A stretch of 64,000 nucleotides of DNA from an uncultured Clostridia bacterium (lineage in GTDB: Bacteria; Bacillota; Clostridia; TANB77; CAG-508), in NCBI GenBank assembly GCA_944387555.1, contig CALXFH010000003.1, forward strand, positions 58,756 through 122,755. Direction: 5' to 3'. The position numbers and the translations under genes are program-made. The notes below the pieces were generated by a model, which had not been told where the DNA came from, searched no databases, and saw only the letters and a program-made list of their open reading frames with translations. Shown piece after piece: positions 1-7,929 of this stretch (within the stretch, counting starts at the first letter, position 1; each line of letters begins with the position of its first letter).

Positions 1-274
1 ATATAGCTCCTATAGCAATACCTAAAAAGCATAGAGGTATACTATAAATTCTAACTAAATTTAATATATATGCAACTGTTCCATATACATTAGAGCCATA
101 TTTTTCTTGGTAATCCTCTAATGATTTTGCAGCATTATCCTTTATTTCAATTATTTTACTTTCTGTTTCTTCATCTATTGCTTGATCTGCTGCATAAACA
201 TTTGACGCTACTAAAAACACTCCGATTACTATTACAAATATGGAAACTATTATTAGTGCTTTTTTCATATTCAT
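1..274 (-). CDS. Small membrane/exported protein, C-terminus cut by window edge
   Basis: The frame is open from the ATG at 274 to the window edge (91 codons, no stop reached). The protein begins MNMKKALIIVSIFVIVIGVF and has a signal-peptide-like hydrophobic segment (residues about 5-24) ending in a possible cleavage site at VYA-AD, then an acidic stretch (about 30-55), then a second hydrophobic segment that runs into the edge. The Shine-Dalgarno AAAGGGG lies about 6 nt before the ATG, and a TTGATA-17-TATTAT promoter is upstream at 334-362. The two-segment layout resembles small pilin or secretion-type subunits, but there is no specific motif, so the function is unknown. Confidence 0.6.
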   Translation of the reverse strand, partial: MNMKKALIIVSIFVIVIGVFLVASNVYAADQAIDEETESKIIEIKDNAAKSLEDYQEKYGSNVYGTVAYILNLVRIYSIPLCFLGIAIGAI

Positions 275-333
275 TTAAGCCCCTTTCTTAAGTCTTTTGG
301 CAATTTTTTCCGTTTTTAACCTTATACCCTTAT

Positions 334-362
334 ATAATACAATAAATTGTAAAAAATATCAA
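334..362 (-). promoter_or_regulatory. Sigma-A type promoter of the edge membrane-protein gene
   Basis: Reading the minus strand, TTGATA (362-357), a 17-nt spacer and TATTAT (339-334) form a near-consensus vegetative promoter about 60 nt before the ATG at 274. Confidence 0.6.
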
Positions 363-370
363 GGAATTTT

Positions 371-1606
371 TTATAATTTGTTATATAAATATTGCATCTG
401 TTTATATACTGCATTTGCCCAGTTCTTATCTGTTGCATATCTAGTGTTTACTCCAGATAATGTTGGGCCGTTATAATATTTACCAGATGCTTGTTCTTCT
501 CCATAAATAGATGTTCCTTTTGGATTTAAATAATATTTAACAAACACTCTTGCAATTAAATCTATACTTTCAGAATAATCTGTAAATTCATAAGCTCCAC
601 TATATGGATTTGAATCATATGCACCATATCCAAATAAATTATGTTTGTCCTTTGATATTCTTGATGTTCCCCAGTTACTTTCATGTATTGCTACTGCTGC
701 AACAAACACTCCATTTATATTATATTGTTGTTCTATATAATAGAAATATTCTGCATTATTCTGCATAACTTTATTTGTATCTTTGCTATCTGTTAAAACT
801 TTCTTAAATTGCTCTAGGCTTAATCCACTTGGTTTATTTAAAGCCATATCAAAACTTAGAGCTGTAACACTTCCTCCTGAAGCTGCGTGCTCTTGTGAAC
901 TTTCTTCTTCATAAACTTCATTTTGATTTATATATGTAGTATTTTCTGATTTTATATACCCTCTTGCAGTTCCACTTACTTGATACCAATCTCCACTTAT
1001 TCCTAATACTGTTAGCTCTGTTCCTTTTTCTAGTGTTGCAACTTTTTGCGCCTCTTCACTTGGCTCTACTCTTACTTCTGTTCTATCTGATGTGGTATAT
1101 ACAACATCTCCTACTTTTACTTGATATGTACTTTTTCTACTTCCAGATCCCACTTCTACTATCTTATCTACAGAAGCTTTTGTTACTTTACTACTTACTT
1201 GCTCTTCTGATACTACTTGTCCATTTTCATAAGTTTTTTTAGTCGTTACTTCTTGTTTTCCGTCTCTTCCTTCCTGTACAACTTGGATTACTCCTGTTGG
1301 AAGTTCAGGATTTTCATTATATTTTGTTATATATTCTAAATCAACTTCTTCTGTGACATATTCTTCACTAGCACCACCTGAAGTATTTGCATTTATTAGT
1401 TCATCTAAATTTATAGTAGCTGCATTACTAATTTTTACATCTGTACTCTCAACATCTGCATCTGTTTCTTTTGCTAATACCTCATTTTCTGTTAAATAGT
1501 AATTATAACATGCAACTAAGCATAGCAGAATTGTTACAAAAGCAAAAAATATGATTATATTCTTAAGAGACAAACCTCTCTTTTTTACCTTATCTTTTGA
1601 TTTCAT
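371..1606 (-). CDS. Membrane-anchored G5/SH3 glucosaminidase (peptidoglycan hydrolase)
   Basis: Predicted cell-wall hydrolase of 411 residues. A cationic N-terminus and one membrane segment (about 15-34) anchor it outside the cell. Next come a G5 domain (about 85-155), a bacterial SH3 domain (about 165-225, GTELTVLGISGDWYQVSG) and a C-terminal glucosaminidase domain (about 285-411) with AIHESNWG, in which Glu309 is the expected catalytic acid. The family cleaves the glycan strand after N-acetylglucosamine. The frame could be extended to a TTG at 1651, but the ATG at 1606 has the SD AGGTG 5 nt upstream, and the promoter lies inside the extension, so 1606 is taken as the start. It stands alone in its transcription unit; biological role (separation, spore or growth) is not shown. 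Confidence 0.85.
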   Translation of the reverse strand: MKSKDKVKKRGLSLKNIIIFFAFVTILLCLVACYNYYLTENEVLAKETDADVESTDVKISNAATINLDELINANTSGGASEEYVTEEVDLEYITKYNENPELPTGVIQVVQEGRDGKQEVTTKKTYENGQVVSEEQVSSKVTKASVDKIVEVGSGSRKSTYQVKVGDVVYTTSDRTEVRVEPSEEAQKVATLEKGTELTVLGISGDWYQVSGTARGYIKSENTTYINQNEVYEEESSQEHAASGGSVTALSFDMALNKPSGLSLEQFKKVLTDSKDTNKVMQNNAEYFYYIEQQYNINGVFVAAVAIHESNWGTSRISKDKHNLFGYGAYDSNPYSGAYEFTDYSESIDLIARVFVKYYLNPKGTSIYGEEQASGKYYNGPTLSGVNTRYATDKNWANAVYKQMQYLYNKL

Positions 1607-1622
1607 ACTATCACCTATTATA

Positions 1623-1651
1623 ATTCTACATTTTAACTCTTCTTTTGTCAA
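1623..1651 (-). promoter_or_regulatory. Consensus promoter of the glucosaminidase gene
   Basis: Minus strand TTGACA (1651-1646), 17-nt spacer, TAGAAT (1628-1623), only about 17 nt before the ATG at 1606. The predicted leader is very short, with the SD close to the 5' end. This promoter coincides with the spurious N-terminal extension of the reading frame. Confidence 0.65.
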
Positions 1652-1796
1652 TTAAAAAAAACCTAAAATCCGCATAGAAACCAAATTGTAATAAAGATTT
1701 AATATTTCTGTAACAAAAAGGAAACACAACGTGGTTTGTGTTCTTTAAAAAGTTTTAATATTTAGTTTGGTTCCAACTAATATCTTATCTCTTCAT

Positions 1797-1880
1797 TTAT
1801 TTAATATTTTTCTTTAGTTCTTTAATTTTTTCAATAGATAATCTACTAACTTTGCTTGCTGCTTCTACTGTATATCCTTT
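1797..1880 (-). pseudogene. C-terminal remnant of a Rpn/PD-(D/E)XK-type transposase-like protein
   Basis: Within the 460-nt gap between the glucosaminidase and the next gene, the minus strand carries about 27 codons ending in GYTVEAASKVSRLSIEKIKE and a stop, preceded immediately by an in-frame stop. The EAAxxxxLSIEKIKEL pattern is typical of the C-terminal tail of Rpn/PD-(D/E)XK nuclease family transposases. There is no start, no SD and no rest of the gene, so it reads as a degraded fragment. The call rests on a short motif only. The rest of 1652-2012 shows only AT-rich sequence and a small inverted repeat near 1724-1743. Confidence 0.35.
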
Positions 1881-2012
1881 TTAAACATATTCCCACTTTT
1901 TCTATCTAATTATTATAACTTTTTGTCATAAAATAATTTAGGATTAATATAATAATAGTATCCACTATTTTGTCAAATGGTTTTTATTGCTCTATATTAT
2001 GGATAAAAATAC

Positions 2013-2041
2013 TTGATTTTCTCTTGTTTTTATAATATTAT
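2013..2041 (+). promoter_or_regulatory. Promoter of the 2066/2939 gene pair
   Basis: TTGATT (2013-2018), 17-nt spacer, TATTAT (2036-2041), just before the strong SD AAAGGAGG of the gene at 2066. Confidence 0.55.
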
Positions 2042-2065
2042 ATAAGTGTTTACAAAGGAGGAATT

Positions 2066-2923
2066 ATGGATAGAAAAAAGAAAAGAAAAACAAATGTAAA
2101 AAAGAAAAAAATAGATTTAAAAAATATAGATAAAAAGAAAGCTATTTTAACAGCCATAGCAATTATATTGTTTATTATTGTTTTTGTACTTTGTTATTTA
2201 GTATTTTATAAATATGTATTAAAAAGAAATTTTGAAAATACTGTTCTTGATTTTTCTAATAAAAATGAAGAAACTATTTTTGAGATTAATAACATAACAT
2301 TTTTTAGTAGTTGTGATGCTAAAAATAAATCAGCATCTAGAAGCAATTTTACAATTGAAAATTTATATCAATATACAGATATGGCATTATTTATCACAAG
2401 TCCTAAAGAAGAAAAAACATTGAAAAACACTTTAAAAAGTGTATACATAGATAATATTCAATATACAAAAACACCAACTTTGGGAACACCAAGTTTATAT
2501 TATAAAAACATAAATAATTTTGCAAAAAGTGATATAATAGATACTAATTTAATAAATGATAGATTAGATTTTAATGTAACTTCTGAAGATGAAGCAAACT
2601 TAGATACACCTACTCTTTATAATAACTTAGCAAACCCAATAGTTTTAAGCTATGTAAATAGTAATATAAAAACAGATTATACTTTAACAGATACAAGCTC
2701 ACCAATAACATATGATGGTACATTACTTAAAAAATGTGACGTTTTACTAAATTCCATAAGTTCTAGTCTTTCTTTTGATATATATATTACAAATAATTTG
2801 GATGAAGAATTTAAATGCACAGTTTATATAGACATACCTTTAGAAAGTGATAGTGAATCAATTTACAATGGAAGTGTCACATTAAAGAAAGATACTAATT
2901 TTATATTTTATCGTTATAAATAA
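2066..2923 (+). CDS. Lys-rich, single-span membrane protein of unknown function
   Basis: 285 residues. The first 28 residues are almost all Lys/Arg/Asn, followed by one transmembrane segment (about 29-50) and an extracytoplasmic domain rich in Asn, Thr and Asp. By the positive-inside rule, the N-terminus is cytoplasmic. No known family motif was recognised. SD AAAGGAGG is well placed. It is followed after 15 nt by the acyl-CoA synthetase gene with its own SD (TAGGAGG), so the two are probably co-transcribed from the promoter at 2013. A link to lipid or envelope metabolism is only a guess from this neighbour. Confidence 0.75.
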   Translation: MDRKKKRKTNVKKKKIDLKNIDKKKAILTAIAIILFIIVFVLCYLVFYKYVLKRNFENTVLDFSNKNEETIFEINNITFFSSCDAKNKSASRSNFTIENLYQYTDMALFITSPKEEKTLKNTLKSVYIDNIQYTKTPTLGTPSLYYKNINNFAKSDIIDTNLINDRLDFNVTSEDEANLDTPTLYNNLANPIVLSYVNSNIKTDYTLTDTSSPITYDGTLLKKCDVLLNSISSSLSFDIYITNNLDEEFKCTVYIDIPLESDSESIYNGSVTLKKDTNFIFYRYK

Positions 2924-2938
2924 TATAGGAGGTAAATT

Positions 2939-4660
2939 ATGAAAGAAGAATTAACAGTAGCAGAAAAATTAAAGAAAAAATACCATAAGGTTGAAGAAGT
3001 AACTAATTTAAAGGACATGTTATATCGTTCAGGAGACATATACCGTAGTAGAACAGCTTTTAAATTAAAAGATGAAAATGGTAATATAAAATCTATTACA
3101 TATGAAGAATTTAAAAATGATGTTATCTATCTTGGGACAAGCTTAATTAAAAAGGGATTTTTAAATAAAAGAATTGCTGTTATTGGTAAAAATTCTTATA
3201 AATGGTGTGTTTCATATATGGCAGCAACAATAGTAGGTATTGTTGTTCCAATAGATAAAGAGCTACATTCAGATGATGTTATTAATTTTATGAATGTATC
3301 TCAAACAGTATGCATATTAGGTGATAAGAAAAATCTAGATACTGTATTAGATAATATTTCTAAAGTAGAAAATCCTGATACTTTATTTATTACTTTTGAG
3401 AATAAATTTAATAGTCTATTAGAAGAAGGTAAAAAACTTTATGAAGCTGGTTTTACTGATTTTGATGATATAAAAATTGACCCAGATGAAATGAGAATTT
3501 TACTTTTTACATCTGGAACAACAGGAAATGCAAAAGGTGTTTGTTTATCACAAAGAAATGTATGCTCTAACCTACTTTCAACATATGGAATAGTAAAAGT
3601 AAAAAGAAGTGATTTATTCTTTTCAGTACTTCCACTTCATCATACTTATGAATGCACATTAGGTTTTCTACTTCCAATATATAGCGGAGCATCTATTTGC
3701 CATTGTGAAGGTTTGCGTTATATTGTAAGTAATATGCAAGAATTCCATCCTTCTGTTATATTATGTGTTCCACTATTATTAGAAAAAATGCATAAAACAA
3801 TTATTAAAAACATGAATAAATCTTTACCTAAAAAATATGTAAAAGAAGGAGAAGAAAATCCATACAATAATCTACCATTCTTTTTAAAGAAAATTGTTAA
3901 GGCAAAAGTTAAAAACACTTTAGGCGGAAGATTACGTGTATTTATTGTTGGAGCTGCAAGTTGTAACCCTACTGTCCTATCTGATTTTAGGGCTTTAGGT
4001 TTAAATTCTCTTCAAGGATATGGTTTAACAGAATGTTCTCCTTTAGTTGCAGGAAACACAGACTTCTTCCAAAAAGATGACGCAGCAGGACTTCCTATTC
4101 CTAATGTAGAATATAAAATTGATAACCCAAATGAAGATGGTATTGGAGAAATACTTGTTAAAGGTCCAAATGTTATGCTTGGATATTACGAAGATGAAAA
4201 GAAAACAAAAGAAACAATTGTAGATGGTTGGTTCCATACAGGTGACTTAGGTAAAGTTGATAAAGATGGTTATTTATATATTACAGGTAGATGCAAATCT
4301 GTTATTGTTACTAAAAACGGTAAAAATATTTATCCTGAAGAGGTTGAATATTATTTGAATGATAATCCTCTTATTTCTGAATCTTTAGTTTTGGGAATTC
4401 AAAAAGAAGATGATGATGAAACATATGTAAATGCTCAAATTTATCCAAATATAGAAGCAATTAAAGAATACTTAAAAGGAAGTGTTCCTACAAAAGAAGA
4501 GATTAGAAAATTGATTTCAGATGTAGTTTCAAGTGTTAATAAAAAGCTTCCTAATTATAAACACATTAAAAATTTTGTTATTCGTGATAAAGAATTTGAA
4601 AAAACAACTACTCAAAAAGTTAAACGTTATGGTGATAATATCAAGATGAACAAGGATTAG
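2939..4660 (+). CDS. AMP-forming long-chain acyl-CoA synthetase (AMP-binding family)
   Basis: 573 residues, the usual length of fatty acyl-CoA or acyl-ACP ligases. It activates a carboxylic acid with ATP to an acyl-adenylate and transfers it to a thiol. Visible signatures are the P-loop-like TSGTTGNAKG (about 191-200), GYGLTE (about 360-365), the WFHTGDLG segment and the C-terminal hinge/lysine region (TGRCKSVIVTKNGKNIYPEE). It has a short N-terminal lid and no membrane segment. Second gene of the 2066 operon and ends in a terminator overlapping its stop codon. Exact substrate cannot be told from sequence; long-chain fatty acid is the most likely. Confidence 0.85.
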   Translation: MKEELTVAEKLKKKYHKVEEVTNLKDMLYRSGDIYRSRTAFKLKDENGNIKSITYEEFKNDVIYLGTSLIKKGFLNKRIAVIGKNSYKWCVSYMAATIVGIVVPIDKELHSDDVINFMNVSQTVCILGDKKNLDTVLDNISKVENPDTLFITFENKFNSLLEEGKKLYEAGFTDFDDIKIDPDEMRILLFTSGTTGNAKGVCLSQRNVCSNLLSTYGIVKVKRSDLFFSVLPLHHTYECTLGFLLPIYSGASICHCEGLRYIVSNMQEFHPSVILCVPLLLEKMHKTIIKNMNKSLPKKYVKEGEENPYNNLPFFLKKIVKAKVKNTLGGRLRVFIVGAASCNPTVLSDFRALGLNSLQGYGLTECSPLVAGNTDFFQKDDAAGLPIPNVEYKIDNPNEDGIGEILVKGPNVMLGYYEDEKKTKETIVDGWFHTGDLGKVDKDGYLYITGRCKSVIVTKNGKNIYPEEVEYYLNDNPLISESLVLGIQKEDDDETYVNAQIYPNIEAIKEYLKGSVPTKEEIRKLISDVVSSVNKKLPNYKHIKNFVIRDKEFEKTTTQKVKRYGDNIKMNKD

Positions 4661-4682
4661 CATTTGCTAATTCTTGTTTTTT
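4652..4682 (+). terminator. Rho-independent terminator of the acyl-CoA synthetase operon
   Basis: A 10-bp stem (4652-4661 with 4666-4675, one G-T pair), loop of four, then a T-rich tail GTTTTTT. The 5' arm includes the stop codon. Confidence 0.8.
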
Positions 4683-4692
4683 GTGCTATAAT
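4664..4692 (+). promoter_or_regulatory. Extended -10 promoter of the 118-residue gene
   Basis: TTGCTA (4664-4669), 17-nt spacer, TGC-TATAAT (-10 at 4687-4692). The -35 lies inside the terminator hairpin of the preceding gene. Confidence 0.55.
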
Positions 4693-4744
4693 TAAATTTA
4701 TAGCTTACAGCTATTTGTACATAAGCCTATTTTAAGGAGGAAAA

Positions 4745-5101
4745 ATGAAAGTAGGCATTGCTACCGCAAAAATCGACCTTAGCCAAAAAATGCACAAGTT
4801 TAAAGGTTGGGTTTGGGATATCTTGTTCTCAGATGCATCTACTACTCTTTTTAGTAACCTTCGTATTTCTTTCTATGAAGATAAAAAGAAATCAAAAAAG
4901 AGGAAAAAAGAGATAAAAGATGTGTTTAAAGAAATTGATATAAAAACAGGTAGCACAGTAACTATCCTTTTCGACCTTGAAAGTCACGATATTCTTTATA
5001 TTGGTGCTTTTGAAAAGGATTTTTGGATTAGTGTGAATGACGATTATGCTCTTACAGAGCCTAAACTAGAGATTAAATCTCTTATGTCTTTTATCTACTA
5101 A
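4745..5101 (+). CDS. Conserved-looking small cytosolic protein of unknown function
   Basis: 118 residues after a strong SD (AAGGAGG). No signal peptide or membrane segment. A very basic patch (DKKKSKKRKKEIK, about 46-58) splits an N-terminal part with WVWDILFS from a C-terminal mixed part (TVTILFDLESHDILYIGAF). No family was recognised. It is monocistronic between its own extended -10 promoter and a bidirectional terminator. Base composition is like that of its neighbours. Confidence 0.7.
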   Translation: MKVGIATAKIDLSQKMHKFKGWVWDILFSDASTTLFSNLRISFYEDKKKSKKRKKEIKDVFKEIDIKTGSTVTILFDLESHDILYIGAFEKDFWISVNDDYALTEPKLEIKSLMSFIY

Positions 5102-5105
5102 TCAA

Positions 5106-5150
5106 AAAGCTCTCTTATCCGTTTAATAAGCGGTTTAAGGGAGCTTTATC
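5106..5150. terminator. Bidirectional terminator between convergent genes
   Basis: Long stem 5106-5117 with 5136-5147 (one wobble) plus an inner CCG/CGG helix. On the minus strand the stem is followed by a run of T, so it can serve both the 118-residue gene (+) and the zincin-like gene (-), which overlaps it at 5146. Confidence 0.7.
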
Positions 5151-6498
5151 TTTCTTCATCTTCTATAGAATGTTCTTTCATATTAAAATAAATTCTGTCT
5201 AATCTTTTTAATTGAGCTCTATACTCTTCTACTAATTTATCATCTTTTCCATTTTCGTCTAAACTTCTTTTAAGTCCTTTTCCAAGTAAGTAATCAACTC
5301 GATTTATACAGTCATTTAGTTCTTCAAAATTATCTTTGCCTATAATACTAAATAACCTTTCCATATCACCTGTTATTCTTGCTCTTATTATTTCTTTTTT
5401 ATAACTTTTTAAAAATGGAAATAACATATTTTTAGTAATACTACTAGTATTTACATCCATTGTGTTATTTTCAGTTAATTCTTTAGGTTCTAGCATATAT
5501 GTACCTTTTCCATGTAAAATTCTAGTTGCCTCTATAGCAAATATATCTGTAATATTTTCATTTAATCTTTCATATTTTCTTTTATCTTCTCTGTATGGAT
5601 TTTTTTCTTCATCCCCATCAAATCCACACCCTACATATATTTCATTTCTTTTGTATGTTTCTATCAAATGACAATATTCATGTAACATACTATAATCTAA
5701 CATTCCACCTTCTTTAATAGTAAAAAAAAGTATTGGCGTGTTCACATTTTTAAATGTTACAAACAACTTACCTTCTATAAATATAATTCTTAGTACTTCT
5801 TCACTCCCTTCAATTTCTCCTATTTGTCCTAAAATATCTTTAAATTCTTTAGTTTCAGAGATTTCTTCTTCTCTTCTTTTTTTGGCAAATTCTCTATATG
5901 GTTCTAACGTTTCTGAATATCTTTCATATTCTCCAAATATTCTATTATATATTTTTATATATTCTTGTATATTATCATATATTTTTCTATATTCAGCTGT
6001 TTTTTTAAATTCTTCTAAATCTTCTCTATCTAAAATTCCTTCTTCATCTTCTCCAAATAAGAAAAAGTTTAAAAATTCTATTTGCTTTTCTATTATATCT
6101 TCACTATATTCTTTGTTTTTTTCTTGTACTTTTTTATCAAAAGCTCTAATTCCAATATAATTTTGTTCTGGCAAATATGTAAAGCCACTATATCCTCCTA
6201 TATATTCTGAAATTAATCTTTTTATATTACTAGGCACTTCTTCTGTATAACTTTTTCCTTCTAAACAGCTTACATCTACCCCAATTTCTTTTAAAAATTT
6301 TATTGATAATTCTCTTGCTTTACAATTTTCTAAAAATATTACATAATCTTCAATTCCTTGTTCTGTTTTATATGTAATAATTTTTGCACTATTTATTCTT
6401 TCTTGGATTATATCTCTATATTCCTCTCCAAATATTTTTATATATGCTTCTATTACATTTGGAATATAATCTTTTACATCTATATTTAATATATTCAA
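5146..6498 (-). CDS. Zincin-like protein with an HExxH motif, function unknown
   Basis: 450 residues from a TTG at 6498, which has AAAGGGG 6 nt upstream; the longer frame to 6732 overlaps another gene and a terminator and is not used. The sequence is soluble and charged. At residues 273-277 HEYCH gives a metallopeptidase-type HExxH, followed about 40 residues later by NENITDIFAIEA, which could supply a third metal ligand. I do not recognise the family. The gene lies directly downstream of a small membrane-protein gene, separated by a perfect terminator hairpin, so its expression depends on read-through or on an unseen promoter. Confidence 0.7.
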   Translation of the reverse strand: MNILNIDVKDYIPNVIEAYIKIFGEEYRDIIQERINSAKIITYKTEQGIEDYVIFLENCKARELSIKFLKEIGVDVSCLEGKSYTEEVPSNIKRLISEYIGGYSGFTYLPEQNYIGIRAFDKKVQEKNKEYSEDIIEKQIEFLNFFLFGEDEEGILDREDLEEFKKTAEYRKIYDNIQEYIKIYNRIFGEYERYSETLEPYREFAKKRREEEISETKEFKDILGQIGEIEGSEEVLRIIFIEGKLFVTFKNVNTPILFFTIKEGGMLDYSMLHEYCHLIETYKRNEIYVGCGFDGDEEKNPYREDKRKYERLNENITDIFAIEATRILHGKGTYMLEPKELTENNTMDVNTSSITKNMLFPFLKSYKKEIIRARITGDMERLFSIIGKDNFEELNDCINRVDYLLGKGLKRSLDENGKDDKLVEEYRAQLKRLDRIYFNMKEHSIEDEER

Positions 6499-6518
6499 TT
6501 TATACCCCTTTCTATATA

Positions 6519-6550
6519 CAAAAGAGGAATTCAGGCGAATTCCTCTTTTG
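6519..6550. terminator. Perfect hairpin terminator/attenuator between two minus-strand genes
   Basis: A 14-bp perfect stem (6519-6532 with 6537-6550) with a 4-nt loop and an A/T-rich end. It sits between the 63-residue membrane protein gene and the TTG start of the zincin-like gene, 21 nt before the start. Confidence 0.75.
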
Positions 6551-6557
6551 ATGAAGA

Positions 6558-6749
6558 TTAGTCTTGTTTGCCTGCGCTTCTTTCTCCTAAGCCATATGAT
6601 ACAAATGATACTATAAAAGTAATCCCTGCAACATACCATGCTAGAGGTGCCATTATATCTGGATATGGTGAAATAATAGAATTCAAAAAACTCATAAGCA
6701 GATATACAACAAAAGCCCATACAAACGCACACAAAACCTTTTTCTTCAT
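6558..6749 (-). CDS. Two-span small membrane protein
   Basis: 63 residues starting MKKKVLCAFVWAFVVYLLMS, with two hydrophobic helices (about 5-25 and 35-55) and a short polar C-terminus ending GERSAGKQD. The SD AGAGG is about 7 nt before the ATG. A perfect terminator follows the stop codon. Possible partner of the downstream zincin-like gene because both are in one orientation, but nothing else supports a function. Confidence 0.65.
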   Translation of the reverse strand: MKKKVLCAFVWAFVVYLLMSFLNSIISPYPDIMAPLAWYVAGITFIVSFVSYGLGERSAGKQD

Positions 6750-6872
6750 TTTAATCCTCTCTTTCCCTTTCCGATAGTTATCTTCAAAAGTATAGAGATT
6801 TTTTGCTAATAGTTATTACTACTTGCTTAATAATTATACATTGTTTTACATAATAATTCAAGTGTTTTATAC

Positions 6873-6901
6873 TTGAATTTTAATATATTATATGTTATAA
6901 T
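6873..6901 (+). promoter_or_regulatory. Promoter of the transglutaminase-like gene
   Basis: TTGAAT (6873-6878), 17-nt spacer, TATAAT (6896-6901), 44 nt before the ATG at 6945. Confidence 0.6.
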
Positions 6902-6944
6902 ACTTCTTTGGATGGTCAAGACTATTATTAGAAAGGTATGCAAA

Positions 6945-7706
6945 ATGTTTAATTATATTTTGCGGAAAACTATCTATAAAGGCGAAACTCAAGAACAGCA
7001 AATTATAAGTTTAAAGTTTTATTTTGGAGAAGATTTTACTATTTTTCTTACTTATGTAATTTTTTTCATTTGCGAAATATTACTTTTGCTTATACCAACT
7101 TGTGTTTTTATTTTATCTTTAAAAACTATAAAAGCTCTTATAATAGGTGGCATTGTTTTACTAATTTCCTTTGTAAGTTTATTTTTAGTTTGCCTGATTT
7201 TTTATTCTACTCTCAATAATATTTTAAATAAACTTTTAAACCAATTGTTTTTTTATTTATATTTTGAGCTATACACTAAGAAAGGTCAAGCAATTTCTAA
7301 TGATGATTTTACATATTTAAGAAAAAATGCCCCCAAGCTTTACAAAGATATAAAAGAACACTATTGTAAAAGTTTTTGCGAATATTTTTCTTACAGCATT
7401 CTTAAATCTCTACAAAATGGTCAAATTTATTTTGTTGCATTAAAAAGTGTTTATCCTTCAGAAACTCACAATTATTATTTTATGCATGTTTTATATGTTA
7501 ATAATAATTGGTGTTTTGATACAGGTAGTGTTAGACAATATAGATTGGAAGAATTTTTAAATGTTTGTAATGGTAAGATTTACAAAATCTTTTCTTTTCC
7601 AGATATTAAAAAGTTTTCTTCTTATTGTGATTTTGTAGATAATACAGAAAAAGCTCTTAACAAATGGTGTAAGGAAAATGATTGTTCTAGTTTCCTTTTA
7701 GTATAG
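6945..7706 (+). CDS. Membrane protein with a possible transglutaminase-like Cys-His-Asp domain
   Basis: 253 residues from the ATG at 6945 (AAAGG 8 nt upstream); the upstream TTG at 6873 overlaps the promoter and is rejected. Two or three transmembrane helices (about 35-95) precede a cytosolic or external domain. In it, KSFCEYFS (Cys145), FMHVLYVNNNW (His181) and CFDTGS (Asp192) have the order and rough spacing of the Cys-His-Asp triad of transglutaminase/papain-like folds, and the NNNWCFD segment recalls the 'dG.W..lD' end of that fold. This is inference from pattern only. Residue 7 is coded by CGG, one of only two such in-frame codons I found. A strong terminator follows, so it is monocistronic. 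Confidence 0.65.
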   Translation: MFNYILRKTIYKGETQEQQIISLKFYFGEDFTIFLTYVIFFICEILLLLIPTCVFILSLKTIKALIIGGIVLLISFVSLFLVCLIFYSTLNNILNKLLNQLFFYLYFELYTKKGQAISNDDFTYLRKNAPKLYKDIKEHYCKSFCEYFSYSILKSLQNGQIYFVALKSVYPSETHNYYFMHVLYVNNNWCFDTGSVRQYRLEEFLNVCNGKIYKIFSFPDIKKFSSYCDFVDNTEKALNKWCKENDCSSFLLV

Positions 7707-7725
7707 TTTTCACTCTTGACTAGCG

Positions 7726-7759
7726 CCCTAATTTTCAAATGAAAATTAGGGATTTTTTT
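7726..7759 (+). terminator. Terminator of the transglutaminase-like gene
   Basis: Perfect 11-bp stem (7726-7736 with 7741-7751), loop AAAT, followed by seven T. Confidence 0.9.
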
Positions 7760-7801
7760 GTAATATAAAAAATTGCAGATTTTCCTACACCATAGCAACG
7801 T

Positions 7802-7832
7802 AAAAAATATTAAGAGCTAGTCAAACTAGCTC
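7802..7832 (-). terminator. Terminator downstream of the AlbA_2 gene
   Basis: Minus-strand hairpin GAGCTAGT-TTG-ACTAGCTC (7832-7814) followed by TTAATATTTTTT. It lies beyond the structured element at 7846-7929, so that element would be part of the same transcript. Confidence 0.75.
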
Positions 7833-7845
7833 CCTTATATTGATT

Positions 7846-7929
7846 GGTTATTTGGTAGGAGTCGCCGTCCCTACATCTCTTTTGACCACTAGGGTGCGTG
7901 GTTGCAACATTTTACCACCTCAAATAACC
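7846..7929 (-). ncRNA. Multi-branched structured element in the 3' region of the AlbA_2 gene
   Basis: Closing stem GGTTATTTG (7846-7854) with CAAATAACC (7921-7929) brings the ends together. Inside are GTAGG/CCTAC (7855-7859 with 7870-7874), ACCAC/GTGGT (7885-7889 with 7898-7902) and an alternative GTGGT/ACCAC (7898-7902 with 7914-7918). The element is much richer in G+C than the surroundings. It starts at the stop codon of the AlbA_2 gene and ends before a terminator. It could be a structured 3' RNA, a small mobile palindrome or a binding site; strand is assigned from the gene context. No named RNA family was recognised. Confidence 0.4.

Noticed and set aside
1607..1651. N-terminal extension of the glucosaminidase from a TTG at 1651
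   Set aside because: The TTG belongs to a TTGACA-17-TAGAAT promoter, and the ATG at 1606 has a well-placed SD.
1724..1743. Small inverted repeat AACACAA/TTGTGTT as terminator
   Set aside because: No T-run follows on either strand, and no gene ends there.
6499..6732. 78-codon N-terminal extension of the HExxH protein
   Set aside because: It overlaps the 63-residue gene in another frame and a perfect terminator; the TTG at 6498 has the SD AAAGGGG.
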